A stretch of 64,000 bases of DNA from UBA11591 sp040220895 (GTDB lineage Bacteria > Bacteroidota > Bacteroidia > Flavobacteriales_E > Vicingaceae): the NCBI GenBank assembly GCA_040220895.1, contig JAVJVY010000019.1:390854-454853 (forward strand), in the 5' to 3' direction. Both the position numbers and the translations under genes were made by a program. This document shows, in pieces, positions 34,732-44,116 of this stretch. The notes below the pieces were generated by a model that did no database searches, was not told the origin of the DNA, and worked only from the letters and a program-made list of their open reading frames with translations. Within the stretch, counting starts at the first letter, position 1. Every line of letters starts with the position of its first letter.

Positions 34732-35384
34732 GAAAAATAGTAGGCATATCACTTATCTTAAGCCTGGCTTGCAGTAAATCTGACGTAGATGTGCCCGACC
34801 CGGGTCTTGATTACTACCCTGTTTCTATTGGAAAATACGTTGATTATAGGGTAAATCTGATTGAGTTTGTTGATGGTGTTTGGGATACTTCGGCTTATTT
34901 CATGCGGGAGTCAATTGACAGCAGCGATGTAGATTTGGAAGGTCGTCAAGTATTTTATTTAAACCGCTCAACAAGGATTTCCGATACACTTCAGTGGTTG
35001 TGGAAAGAGCGCTGGTCTTTCTACAAAGGAGAAGATCGGCTCGAAATCAATGAATCGAATACTGTTTTCGTTAAAATGATTTTTCCGCTAAGAAAGGGCC
35101 TTGGTTGGGATGGAAACGCCAGAAATTCATTGAATTACGAGCAGTATCGCATACTTGACCTTGATCTTAGGTCCAGTGCAGGAGGAAAGGAATTTGAACG
35201 CACCATGCGCATCAATCATCGGTCGAATATCAACTTAATCGAAGAACAGTTTGAGGAAGAGGTATATGCCAGAGGAGTTGGATTAATTGAATATCAAAAC
35301 GTCGATTTAGTTTACAATGTTAATGGGAATGCTGTAAGTGGAAGGTCTTACAATCAGGCATACAAAGCTCATGGCAAAAAATGA
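34728..35384 (+). CDS. hypothetical lipoprotein
   Basis: 218 residues, TTG start overlapping the mnmA stop. The signal peptide ends in a lipobox (ISLILSLAC, Cys15) followed by acidic SDVDVPDPGLDY. The mature domain (YYPVSIGKYVDYRV near residue 30, alternating polar and aromatic residues) looks like a beta barrel or sandwich as in many Bacteroidota lipoproteins that begin FPLxxGxxWxY. I do not recognise a named family. It is coupled by ATGA to the T9SS subtilase downstream, so the pair may act together at the surface. Confidence 0.75.
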   Translation: MRKIVGISLILSLACSKSDVDVPDPGLDYYPVSIGKYVDYRVNLIEFVDGVWDTSAYFMRESIDSSDVDLEGRQVFYLNRSTRISDTLQWLWKERWSFYKGEDRLEINESNTVFVKMIFPLRKGLGWDGNARNSLNYEQYRILDLDLRSSAGGKEFERTMRINHRSNINLIEEQFEEEVYARGVGLIEYQNVDLVYNVNGNAVSGRSYNQAYKAHGKK

Positions 35385-37030
35385 AGCTCTTTCTTCCAAT
35401 TCTTTTAGTAGTAAGCCAATTTACCTTTGCCCAGCCACGGTTTCAATTCAAAATTCAATTTTTAGATAAGGATTCAGGATATTATTCCGTAGAAAACCCT
35501 GAAGGTTTTCTTTCAAGTCGAGCCATTAAAAGGAGGCAGCGGCAAGGAATTGAGATAACACAGCAGGACTTACCGGTTTGTTCGACCTATATTCAGGGAG
35601 TGAAAGTTATTGGAAACCTTGAAATCCGATCTATTTCCAAGTGGTTCAATGACATGGTAATAGAAGTTGGCGACTCGAGTTTCATCAAAAAGATAAGAGA
35701 CCTTGATTACGTGGAATCGGCAACGCTAATTCCCGCTGATTATACCAAGGTCGCTGAAATTCAATTTGATAAATTAGTTGTTAAACAGGGCTTGAACCAT
35801 GAGAAAGGGTATGAACATTTCGGGTCATCTTTTAATCAGGCCCATATGTTGGGTTGTGACTATTTACATGAAATTGGAAATAGGGGGGAAGGCATGTTGA
35901 TAGCCGTGATCGATGCAGGTTTTACAGCAGTTCCCGACCATGCTTTTTTGGGTGATCTTTGGATCGATAAGCGGATAATTGCGACCCGGGATTTCGTTGA
36001 CAAGGACGATCAGGTCTATGCACATTCAAATCATGGCATGTACGTTTTGACCACTTTGGCGGCCTATTTGCCGGGAAACATGGTAGGAACGGCACCCAAG
36101 GCCTCTTATTTGCTTTTAAGATCAGAAGATGGGGCCGCCGAATACATATTAGAGGAATACTTCTGGGTTGAAGCGGCAGAATTTGCGGATAGCGCCGGAG
36201 CAGACGTCTTGAACACATCTTTGGGGTATACCATCTTTGATGATTCCATTCAGGATCATGCCCTGAAAGACCTGGATGGGAATACGACCAGAATTAGTCA
36301 GGCTGCCCGAATATCGGCCTTGAAAGGCATGCTCGTGTTCAACAGTGCGGGTAATTCAGGAAACAACAGTTGGGGAAAAATCGGTGCCCCGGCAGATGCA
36401 GAAAATATCGTTGCCGTGGGCGCAGTAAATGCACTTAAAGAAATTGCAACTTTCAGTTCACGTGGTCCCTCTTCCGATGGAAGGATTAAACCGGAATTAT
36501 GCGCAATGGGAAATGATGTAGTTATTGGAAATCCGGACGGAACAGCCCGTTCTTCGAATGGGACATCGTTTTCTTCGCCCGTATTGTCGGGAATGGCCGC
36601 ATGCCTGTGGCAGTCAAATCCGGATGCTACTTGGCAAGAGATCAGAAATGCTTTGATCGCCAGTGCTGATCGTCACTTCAATCCCGACACCAATTACGGT
36701 TACGGTATCCCAAATGCCATTCTTGCAGAATCAATCCTAAAAAAAAATCCGCTTGTAGCAGAAGGAGAAGGTAATTGGATTCAATTATCTCCTAATCCTT
36801 TTTCAGATAAATTAATAGGCACGTATTCTTCATCAGAAAATGCCAAGATGAACATAACATTCATCGATATGACCGGACGGAAAGTCAACGAATCCGAACA
36901 ATGGATTAGAGCATCAGAAGGAGGATTTTTTTGTATTCGGGCAAATGATCTGCCTGGTTCGACCGGAACATACATTGTGGAGTTCAGGATCGGAAACAAC
37001 ACACAACGACTCAAAGTCGTAAAGCGCTGA
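35381..37030 (+). CDS. T9SS-secreted subtilisin-like serine protease (S8)
   Basis: 549 residues: signal peptide (FLPILLVVSQFTFA), propeptide to about 165, S8 catalytic domain and a C-terminal sorting domain. The triad is visible: Asp178 in AVIDAG, His218 in SNHGMYV, Ser396 in NGTSFSSPVLSG, with oxyanion asparagine in NSAGNSGNN. The last about 80 residues (LSPNPFSDKL...YIVEF...QRLKVVKR) are a T9SS type A domain, so it is exported across the outer membrane and perhaps anchored. The first histidine motif is HGMYV rather than HGTHV, a mild deviation. Coupled to the upstream lipoprotein. Confidence 0.92.
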   Translation: MKLFLPILLVVSQFTFAQPRFQFKIQFLDKDSGYYSVENPEGFLSSRAIKRRQRQGIEITQQDLPVCSTYIQGVKVIGNLEIRSISKWFNDMVIEVGDSSFIKKIRDLDYVESATLIPADYTKVAEIQFDKLVVKQGLNHEKGYEHFGSSFNQAHMLGCDYLHEIGNRGEGMLIAVIDAGFTAVPDHAFLGDLWIDKRIIATRDFVDKDDQVYAHSNHGMYVLTTLAAYLPGNMVGTAPKASYLLLRSEDGAAEYILEEYFWVEAAEFADSAGADVLNTSLGYTIFDDSIQDHALKDLDGNTTRISQAARISALKGMLVFNSAGNSGNNSWGKIGAPADAENIVAVGAVNALKEIATFSSRGPSSDGRIKPELCAMGNDVVIGNPDGTARSSNGTSFSSPVLSGMAACLWQSNPDATWQEIRNALIASADRHFNPDTNYGYGIPNAILAESILKKNPLVAEGEGNWIQLSPNPFSDKLIGTYSSSENAKMNITFIDMTGRKVNESEQWIRASEGGFFCIRANDLPGSTGTYIVEFRIGNNTQRLKVVKR

Positions 37031-37642
37031 TTATTTTATATTAAGGCTAAAGCAGGAACGGTCCTGCAGAAAACCCTGAAGTTTATCTCCCCGGGTCACC
37101 GGACCAACTCCCTTGGGGGTTCCGGTAAATATCAGATCGCCTATTTTCAGGGTGAAAAACCGAGACACGTGTGCGATGATTTCATCAATCTTAAAGGTCA
37201 TGTCTTTCGTATTCCCGATCTGAACGAGTTGTCCGTTTTTCTCCAAGCGAAATTCCAGATCACCTAAATCACTGAGTTCATCCTTATTAAAGGCAGAACC
37301 GACCAAGCACGAGCCATCAAAGGATTTCGCTTTTTCCCAGGGCAGCCCCTTTGATTTGAGATATCCCTGCAAATCGCGCGCGGTAAAATCAATGCCTAGG
37401 CCAATTTCATCGTAGTATTTATGTGCAAATTTTTTTGATATGTGTTTTCCCAGACGGTTAATTCTTACAAAGACCTCGACTTCATGGTGAATGTCATTGG
37501 AGAACTCCGGAATAAAAAAGGGATTTCTGCTTTGAATTACGGCGCTGTCCGGTTTAATGAAAACAACCGGTTCATTGGGCACTGCATTACCCAGTTCACT
37601 TGCATGTGCTTTGTAGTTGCGCCCAATACAAATGATTTTCAT
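37031..37642 (-). CDS. fumarylacetoacetate hydrolase family protein
   Basis: 203 residues, FAH fold without the N-terminal SH3-like domain of true FAH. Start KIICIGRNYKAHASELGN is typical, followed by PVVFIKPDSAVI, the metal-binding HHEVEVFVRI and GLGIDFTARDLQ, and LIFTGTPKGVGPV. Members hydrolyse or decarboxylate oxo-acids (for example acylpyruvates or oxaloacetate); the exact substrate is unclear. It is coupled to the exonuclease gene upstream by an ATGA overlap. Confidence 0.92.
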   Translation of the reverse strand: MKIICIGRNYKAHASELGNAVPNEPVVFIKPDSAVIQSRNPFFIPEFSNDIHHEVEVFVRINRLGKHISKKFAHKYYDEIGLGIDFTARDLQGYLKSKGLPWEKAKSFDGSCLVGSAFNKDELSDLGDLEFRLEKNGQLVQIGNTKDMTFKIDEIIAHVSRFFTLKIGDLIFTGTPKGVGPVTRGDKLQGFLQDRSCFSLNIK

Positions 37643-38412
37643 TCCGATGTGTTTAATTCGCGCAACTTGAGTTCGGTAAACTTACTCTTGGTTTCTCGCG
37701 GAAAATCGGCATTTAAGATCCAACTGTAATAGCCCGGATCTTTTTTGAAAACATCAAGCACACCCTGGCCCTTGTATTTACCAAAATTAAAAACTTCAAT
37801 GTCTTTATCGTTTAGAATTATCCTACCTGCCAGGTCCACATTTCTGTTAAAAGAAGCGAACACATGTAAAAATTCGGTGGTAGGCTCTAGTTCTTTGTAG
37901 GTGTCCAATTGAGCTTCGAGTACTTCGATGGTTGCCAATACATCTGCTTCGGCGCTATGAGCATTTTTTAATTCCTTGCCACAGTAATAGCGGTATGCCG
38001 TCTCTAAATTTCGACGTTCCATTTTGTGGAAAATATTCTGCACATCGACAAATCTTCGCTTAGACAAATCGAATTCGATGTTATTTCTTCCAAATTCTTC
38101 GACAAGTAAAGGAATATCATACCTGTTGGAGTTAAACCCAGCCAAATCGGCATTTCCTATGAAGACCTTCACGTCCTTGCCAATTAGCTCAAAAGTGGGC
38201 GCCGAAACGACATCTTCGTCCTTAATACCATGAATCGCCGTACTTTCCGGTGGTATGGGAATTTTTGGGTTTATCCTGCTCGTAAAGCTTTTTCGATCAC
38301 CGCTAACATCAATTTTCACAAGTGAGATTTCTACGATCCGATCATTAACTACATCCAAACCCGTGGCTTCAAGATCAAAGAATACAATGGCCTTATTGAG
38401 CTTAAGCTTCAT
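37639..38412 (-). CDS. DnaQ-like 3'-5' exonuclease
   Basis: 257 residues. DEDDh exonuclease: ExoI FFDLEATGLD near residue 12, ExoII LAGFNSNRYDIPLL, ExoIII HSAEADVLATIEVL. A C-terminal piece (VFNFGKYKGQGVLDVFKKDPGYYSWIL) resembles the DUF3820 / exonuclease-associated module. It may proofread DNA or trim nucleic acid ends; not necessarily the polymerase III epsilon subunit. Its start overlaps the upstream PD40-protein stop by one base (TAATG). Confidence 0.92.
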   Translation of the reverse strand: MKLKLNKAIVFFDLEATGLDVVNDRIVEISLVKIDVSGDRKSFTSRINPKIPIPPESTAIHGIKDEDVVSAPTFELIGKDVKVFIGNADLAGFNSNRYDIPLLVEEFGRNNIEFDLSKRRFVDVQNIFHKMERRNLETAYRYYCGKELKNAHSAEADVLATIEVLEAQLDTYKELEPTTEFLHVFASFNRNVDLAGRIILNDKDIEVFNFGKYKGQGVLDVFKKDPGYYSWILNADFPRETKSKFTELKLRELNTSE

Positions 38413-39974
38413 TAATTAGGCTTAACGACGAATTCCTGTAGTTGGTTTTCCTTGAAGTCGCTTTTCCCTTTTACCATAAGGTCCATTTCCAAGGTCTGGT
38501 AATTCTCAGGCTCGATCACCACATGGTAATTCCCGGGCTGAAGAGCCATAACAAAACCGCCGGTATTTGGATTCGGGGCATAACTTCCGATTTCTTCGCC
38601 ACTTTTGACATCTATAACAGAAACGAAGGCATTTTTGATGATGTCTTCGGAATTTTCCTTAACGATTTTACACTTGAAAATTGTTCTTCTTGGATCCTTT
38701 TCCAGAAAGGTAATGCGGTAAATATCGAGATCGCCTTTGGAATCCTTTCGCCAGCAAGACACATAGGCATGCAGCTGATCTTGGGTAAATGAAATGGTCA
38801 TATTATCTTCCGGAGTGTTGACCGGGTAACCAAGATTAACGGGAACCGACCAAGAGTTCTCACTGTTGTTCCAGGTCGATTTGAAAAGATCGTATCCTCC
38901 CATGCTATTATGACCTTGTGACGAAAAATACAGGGACTGTCCGTCATGAAATAAGAAAGGAAAGTCTTCATCGAATTCTGTATTGATATTGGCACCCAGG
39001 TTTTGAGGTTCAGCCCAATATCCGGTAGGAAGTTTTCGCGTCATGTAAATGTCTTTTCCACCCAAGCCCCCTGGCCTGTCACTTGCAAAAAAGAAGGTAT
39101 TCTCGTCATTGGAAATAGTCGCTGCGCTTTCAAATGCCTCTGAATTGATCGACTTATCAAACTTCACTTTTTGTTGGTATTCCTCTCCAGAAAAGATAGA
39201 ATAATAGATATCACCATAATCTTTTATGTTATCAGAATAAATGAATAATCGATCAGCATTGACGGTCATACCTACCAACTGCTCGTCGTAAGATGAATTT
39301 ATCGCCTTGCCACAATTCTGGGCCATTTGGAACTCTCCTTCAGAAACTTTTGAAAACCAAATATCCGAGGGATAAAAACCATCAAATTCCAGCCTTGCTC
39401 CTACATTTCTTTTCCGTCGGCTGGTGAATGCCAGAAAAGATTCGTCAGGAGTTACAAGTGGATAGTAATCGGGATATTCCGTATTGATATTTTCACCCAG
39501 GTTTTCGAACATCACGCTGACAGGTGCACGGCTTATTTCGCGCGCGTTCTCAATGTACCTTAAGTACATGTCGATGGATTCAAACATGGTTCCATTGGGA
39601 TTTTGCTTGTATTCGAGAAATGCCGCCTCTGCCAAATCCAATTTGAGATTAACGAAATAAGCAAGGGCCATATAGAACATGGCATCAGCATCCTCGATGC
39701 CAGCTCTCATTGCTCTTTCCATATAATGGATCGAAAGCCTCTTGTCCATTTGAAGATTGAGGATACTGTAAGCCGCCCCGAAATTAGCAAGTGCGTTAAG
39801 GGAATCTTTATCGGCTATTCTTGTATAGATCTTAAGTGCAGAATTGTAATTACCTTTTTCAACTTCTTCACTTGCCAGTTTTAAGATTTCACTTTGACCA
39901 AAGACAGCCGGTTTGGCAACCAATAAAAGAAGTGGAAGCAGCAGGACCTGAACCAAGAAGCGTAAAACTTTCAT
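38412..39974 (-). CDS. TPR-PD40 envelope protein without OmpA domain
   Basis: 520 residues: signal peptide (LVQVLLLPLLLLVAKPAVFG), TPR repeats (about 30-110), a PD40/TolB-like beta-propeller (about 165-425, repeats such as LAFTSRR, FFASDRPGGLGGKDIYM, LYFSSQGHNSMGGYDLF) and a C-terminal carboxypeptidase-regulatory-like domain ending at the stop. The peptidoglycan-binding OmpA domain of its relatives is absent. This resembles PorE-like proteins of the T9SS or gliding machinery. It lies 18 bases after the 886-residue relative, so the two are probably co-made and could form a complex. Confidence 0.86.
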   Translation of the reverse strand: MKVLRFLVQVLLLPLLLLVAKPAVFGQSEILKLASEEVEKGNYNSALKIYTRIADKDSLNALANFGAAYSILNLQMDKRLSIHYMERAMRAGIEDADAMFYMALAYFVNLKLDLAEAAFLEYKQNPNGTMFESIDMYLRYIENAREISRAPVSVMFENLGENINTEYPDYYPLVTPDESFLAFTSRRKRNVGARLEFDGFYPSDIWFSKVSEGEFQMAQNCGKAINSSYDEQLVGMTVNADRLFIYSDNIKDYGDIYYSIFSGEEYQQKVKFDKSINSEAFESAATISNDENTFFFASDRPGGLGGKDIYMTRKLPTGYWAEPQNLGANINTEFDEDFPFLFHDGQSLYFSSQGHNSMGGYDLFKSTWNNSENSWSVPVNLGYPVNTPEDNMTISFTQDQLHAYVSCWRKDSKGDLDIYRITFLEKDPRRTIFKCKIVKENSEDIIKNAFVSVIDVKSGEEIGSYAPNPNTGGFVMALQPGNYHVVIEPENYQTLEMDLMVKGKSDFKENQLQEFVVKPN

Positions 39975-39992
39975 TATGCTAAAAGGTCCAGC

Positions 39993-42653
39993 TTACTTGA
40001 CAATGATCTTAACGTATTGATAGTTCTTATACGTTTCTCTGTTCTCTGCTGCATCATTTTGGAATTCAGGACCCCTCACCAGTGTACTGATTGAAACAAA
40101 ATTCAACTTATCAGCCGAGATGCCTTTGGCCTGCATGGAAGCGGTAAGTACCGATTTGGCCATTTCGGCTCTTTTTTCGGTCAGGTTATTATTTCCTCCA
40201 AATGCCGTAGAAGGAACCTTGGAGGCACTAGCCTCAACCATTAGCTTGGCACTGCCACTCTCTTGAACTACTTTTTCTACTTGGACCAGGAAGTTTTTGT
40301 ATTCCTCATTTTCCTGGTTTATTTCCATGACGTTGTAGTCAAAGAATTCGAAATAGAACATAACTTCAGGTGGAATGGGAACAAGAATCTCTTCCCCTTC
40401 GTGGATCAAGTCCCCAACCGTTGGGTTGGACGCTGAAATGTATTCAAACTTCAAATTATAAAGAACAGATATTGAGAAGAACGTCTCACCTTCTTTCACT
40501 TCATGAATAATGTAGTTCTTGCCATCAACCTGCTTGACTTGAGTTTTATAAGCCGGTGGCAATTTTTTCTTTTCTTCAACTACAGGCATTGGCCTTTCAT
40601 CGGTGTCGTCGACTTCCTCCATTTTTGCCAATTCTTCAGCAGACATGTAAGGAAGTGTTTCAAATTTAAAGCTACCATTAGCCATTTTAGAAACCGGCAA
40701 CATGGTTCCCGTTTCCTGATCGCGAATGAATAGTTGAGCATTTTCAGGAACTTCTCCCGTATTGGCATCGATCATTATGTAATACATGGAACCCGCCTTC
40801 AGGTTTTTAAATTCGAAGTTACCGGATCCATCAGTTGTTGTGCTACCTATGGTTTTTTCCTGACTATCCTTTAATTTCAAGTTGACTCCTGCTGCACCGG
40901 CAGCGCCGTATTTTAGTTTGCCTTCAACATTCGGGTTCTTCGATCCATGAGTGGCGCTTGCTGTTTGTTCTTGTTTCTTGGGGTCTTCTTTGAAATCAGA
41001 GAACTTGACCGCACCCAGGGCTATCCCTTTTTTAATCTCTTGGTAAACAGAATTTTCGGGAACGAAGATGTCATCCTGATAAAAGACGCTATCGCGGTAA
41101 GTGTAATCAATGTGATAATCACTGCCCGGAGGAATGATCATGGTGAACTTACTATCCCTCGCTCTTGGCTTATAGGTTCCCACGGGTTCACCAGTTTCGT
41201 TGTTGGTGACATAGATCAAAATACCATCGGGAAGAGCACTTCCATCAGAAGTTTTTAACTGGCCAATTAAAAGGGTAAGGGGTTTGGCCTTAAAACTGAG
41301 CATCGAAATAGCGTAAAGGTCTTCTGCACCAAAACCATCATCTCTTACTGAGGAATAATAACCCCTTTTACCGCTGGCAGAAGTGACGAAGAAAACATCG
41401 TCACCCGTGGTATTCAAAGGATAACCGATGTTCTCTGGTTTTCCCCAATTTCCTTCATCGTCCAGTTCACAGGTGTATATATCATATCCACCCATACTTC
41501 CATGTCCCTCAGAACTAAAGAACAAACTTTTACCATCCGGGTGTAAAAATATGCCATCTTCGTTGTAGGGTGTATTTAATTCAGTAAGGGGTTGAGCAAG
41601 TGCCCAATCACCGGTGGGTAGTATGTTGCAGAAATAAATATCCTGAGAACGAACCTTCTGATGGGCCTTATCTGGGAAGTTCAAACTGCCTTCTCGGTTA
41701 CTTACAAAGTACAATTTGGTACCGTCAGGTGAAACGGCGGCATGTGTTTCATGCTCGGTTGAATTAATATCACTTCCCAGGGGTTTAGGGTCGGACCAAG
41801 CTCCACCGCTAAGTTTACTCGAATAAATGTCGCCGTTGCCATTGTTTGCAGATTTATAAATAAACATGGTCTCACCATCGGCGGAAAGACTTAATGTTGC
41901 CTCGTTGTCACTGGTATTGAAATCGAGCATTTTGGGTTCGCCCCATGCATTGTCTTCACCCTTGAAAGAGACATAGATATCGTCGTAGTAGTTGCCGTTA
42001 TCCGGGTTTTTAGCATAAAGGTTTGAGCTGTCTGCACGCAGGCGTTGAGAAGTAAAATACAATTCCGATTCATCCAACGAAAGGGCAGGCGCATAATCGG
42101 GATAAGGAGAATTCACCATCGAACCCAGATTGATTACTTCAATATCAATGGGCTCCAGAATCATTTTCTTGGCAGTCTCACACTGCTCAATATTTAGTGA
42201 AGTTCTAGACCAAAATTCATGGTTGTGAGTGATCTGGTTTTTAAAGCGATTAAAATAAGCAATGGCAGAGTCAAGGTCGTAATTGAGGTGATATGCCTCT
42301 CCTATATAAAAATAAGCTTCGACAGGCGCACCTTCTTCATTCGGCGCATAAGGATCAAAGCGCTCGGTAACATTTTTAACCGCTTTTTTGAAATAGGGCA
42401 GCGATTCGTTTCTCCGTTTTGGTAATTTCCAAAGACACACACCTGCCTTGAAATTGACATTTGCATTATGAGGTTCTTGCTCAAGCAGTTTCATCCAAAT
42501 ATCCAAGGCTACAGAATAGTTGAATTCTTCCATTAATCTACTTCCTTCCACCATGGAAGCACGAAAGCTCTCATCCGATTCAGTTTGCGCCATTGTGCCA
42601 AAGGCGATAAAAATGGAAGTTATTAGTATGTAAACTCGTTTCATATTATTCAA
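39993..42653 (-). CDS. TPR-PD40-LysM envelope protein with degenerate OmpA-like end
   Basis: 886 residues (Met4 is an alternative start). Signal peptide to about residue 22, TPRs (30-150), PD40 propeller (about 180-440; LYFVSNREGSLNFPD, LFFSSEGHGSMGGYDIY), two regulatory-like domains, and a LysM-like module (HEVKEGETFFSISVLYNL...ILVPIP). The final about 120 residues resemble the OmpA fold (KLMVEASASKVPS, then NLTEKRAEMAKSVL), but the usual GHTD and RR motifs are lost. LysM would bind peptidoglycan instead. It is a PorE-like candidate scaffold between outer membrane and cell wall. Confidence 0.85.
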   Translation of the reverse strand: MNNMKRVYILITSIFIAFGTMAQTESDESFRASMVEGSRLMEEFNYSVALDIWMKLLEQEPHNANVNFKAGVCLWKLPKRRNESLPYFKKAVKNVTERFDPYAPNEEGAPVEAYFYIGEAYHLNYDLDSAIAYFNRFKNQITHNHEFWSRTSLNIEQCETAKKMILEPIDIEVINLGSMVNSPYPDYAPALSLDESELYFTSQRLRADSSNLYAKNPDNGNYYDDIYVSFKGEDNAWGEPKMLDFNTSDNEATLSLSADGETMFIYKSANNGNGDIYSSKLSGGAWSDPKPLGSDINSTEHETHAAVSPDGTKLYFVSNREGSLNFPDKAHQKVRSQDIYFCNILPTGDWALAQPLTELNTPYNEDGIFLHPDGKSLFFSSEGHGSMGGYDIYTCELDDEGNWGKPENIGYPLNTTGDDVFFVTSASGKRGYYSSVRDDGFGAEDLYAISMLSFKAKPLTLLIGQLKTSDGSALPDGILIYVTNNETGEPVGTYKPRARDSKFTMIIPPGSDYHIDYTYRDSVFYQDDIFVPENSVYQEIKKGIALGAVKFSDFKEDPKKQEQTASATHGSKNPNVEGKLKYGAAGAAGVNLKLKDSQEKTIGSTTTDGSGNFEFKNLKAGSMYYIMIDANTGEVPENAQLFIRDQETGTMLPVSKMANGSFKFETLPYMSAEELAKMEEVDDTDERPMPVVEEKKKLPPAYKTQVKQVDGKNYIIHEVKEGETFFSISVLYNLKFEYISASNPTVGDLIHEGEEILVPIPPEVMFYFEFFDYNVMEINQENEEYKNFLVQVEKVVQESGSAKLMVEASASKVPSTAFGGNNNLTEKRAEMAKSVLTASMQAKGISADKLNFVSISTLVRGPEFQNDAAENRETYKNYQYVKIIVK

Positions 42654-42687
42654 TACAACTTTACCTTGCCAATCAGACAGGAGTATG

Positions 42688-42695
42688 CAAATATA
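42688..42695 (-). promoter_or_regulatory. -7 promoter element of the TPR-PD40 pair
   Basis: TATATTTG on the minus strand fits TAnnTTTG, 34 bases upstream of the 886-residue protein's start codon, in the 85-base gap after the E2 gene. Confidence 0.4.
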
Positions 42696-42738
42696 TCTTA
42701 TTGACCCAAATAATAAAAATGATTTCTAATTATTGAAA

Positions 42739-44076
42739 TCACAGGCTTTTATTGGGGTCGAATGCTTCAAATAAATCAGCTAATTTTTTAATAAAGGATC
42801 CACCGAGTGCGCCGTCTACAATGCGGTGATCATACGACATCGACAGAAACATCATTTGCCTGATCCCTATGGTGTCTCCATAAGGCGTTTCAATAACCGC
42901 CGGCTTTTTTCGGATTGCCCCCAGGGCCAAAATGGCCGCCTGCGGTTGATTTATAATTGGTGTTCCCATGACGTTTCCAAAGGTCCCGACATTGGTCACA
43001 GTGAAAGTTCCTCCTTGAATCTCGTCCGGATTCAATTTGTTATCGCGAGCGCGTCTGGCCAGGTCATTAACAGCTTTGGTAAGGCCCAATAAATTCAATT
43101 GGTCTGCATCCCTGATGACCGGTACAATTAAATTTCCTGAAGGAAGGGCGGTGGCCATGCCCAGATTTATGTGCTTTCGCTTGATAATCTGATGGCCGTC
43201 CAAACTGACATTAACTCCAGGCATTTCTCTGATTGCCTTAGCGATCAATTCGAAAAATATGGGCGTAAAGGTGATTTTTTCTCCTTCTTTTTTCTGGAAT
43301 TCATCTTTGATCCGGTTTCTCCATTGAACAATGTTCGTTACATCAACTTCAACCATTGATGTCACATGGGGAGATGTATGTTTAGACATTACCATGTGAT
43401 CGGCGATCAATTTGCGCATTCGGTCCATTTCAATCACTTCATCACCTTCCATTAAAGCAATATTCTTGGGGATGTGGGCAGAAAAAGCAGGTTTCGCCTC
43501 CTGTGCAGCCGAACCAAGAATAGCATTTGAAGGAGTGCCTGTTCTATTTTCAAGGTAGGTTATTACGTCATTCTTAGTAACCCTGCCGTTCATTCCGCTG
43601 CCTTGAATGGCCGCTAATTCTTTTGTGCCTATTGATTCTTTTTTGGCAATGCTTCGCACTAAAGGCGAATAGAATCTGCCATTGTCATTTCTTGGAATTG
43701 CTGAGGCTTCGCTTTGTGCTTCAGCCAGAGGGACAGCTGCGACCACAGGCTCCGCGACGGCTGATTGCACCTCGGCGGGTACAATGGCTTCTACGTGGCT
43801 GTCTGCGTTTCCATTGTCGGTAGTAGCGCCTGCTCCGGTCACTTCCATGATGGCGATTACATCGCCCACTTTGACAACGTCGTTTTCCTGAAAGAGCTGT
43901 TTCAATAATGTTCCTTCTTCAGGAGACGGAATTTCTGAATCCACTTTATCCGTGGCAATTTCGAGCACGGCTTCTTCTGCATCAATTTTATCGCCTTCTT
44001 GTTTCAACCATTTGATGATGGTGGCTTCGGCGACACTTTCGCCCATTTTGGGCATTACGATTTCAACCTTTCCCAT
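42739..44076 (-). CDS. 2-oxo acid dehydrogenase E2 (dihydrolipoyl acyltransferase), branched-chain type
   Basis: 445 residues. A single lipoyl domain at the N-terminus (Lys44 in EIATDKVDSE), an Ala/Pro-rich linker, the E3-binding domain (YSPLVRSIAKKESI...NGRVTKNDVITYLE) and the acyltransferase core with the catalytic histidine in SMSYDHRIVDGALGG. The single lipoyl domain and MPKMGESVAEATI start fit a branched-chain oxoacid (or 2-oxoglutarate) complex more than pyruvate. E1 and E3 genes are not in the window. It would act on oxo-acids made by the leucine dehydrogenase at 22.4 kb. Confidence 0.93.
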   Translation of the reverse strand: MGKVEIVMPKMGESVAEATIIKWLKQEGDKIDAEEAVLEIATDKVDSEIPSPEEGTLLKQLFQENDVVKVGDVIAIMEVTGAGATTDNGNADSHVEAIVPAEVQSAVAEPVVAAVPLAEAQSEASAIPRNDNGRFYSPLVRSIAKKESIGTKELAAIQGSGMNGRVTKNDVITYLENRTGTPSNAILGSAAQEAKPAFSAHIPKNIALMEGDEVIEMDRMRKLIADHMVMSKHTSPHVTSMVEVDVTNIVQWRNRIKDEFQKKEGEKITFTPIFFELIAKAIREMPGVNVSLDGHQIIKRKHINLGMATALPSGNLIVPVIRDADQLNLLGLTKAVNDLARRARDNKLNPDEIQGGTFTVTNVGTFGNVMGTPIINQPQAAILALGAIRKKPAVIETPYGDTIGIRQMMFLSMSYDHRIVDGALGGSFIKKLADLFEAFDPNKSL

Positions 44077-44101
44077 GAATCAGTTTTCTTTTTCAGAAGT
44101 G

Positions 44102-44109
44102 CAAAAATA
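44102..44109 (-). promoter_or_regulatory. -7 promoter element for the E2 gene
   Basis: TATTTTTG on the minus strand fits TAnnTTTG, 25 bases upstream of the E2 start codon. Confidence 0.4.
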
Positions 44110-44116
44110 ACGCAAA

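Noticed and set aside
38412..39974. Frameshifted remnant of an OmpA-family gene
   Set aside because: The stop is clean, the last domain is complete and the next gene overlaps the stop by one base, so the short form looks genuine.
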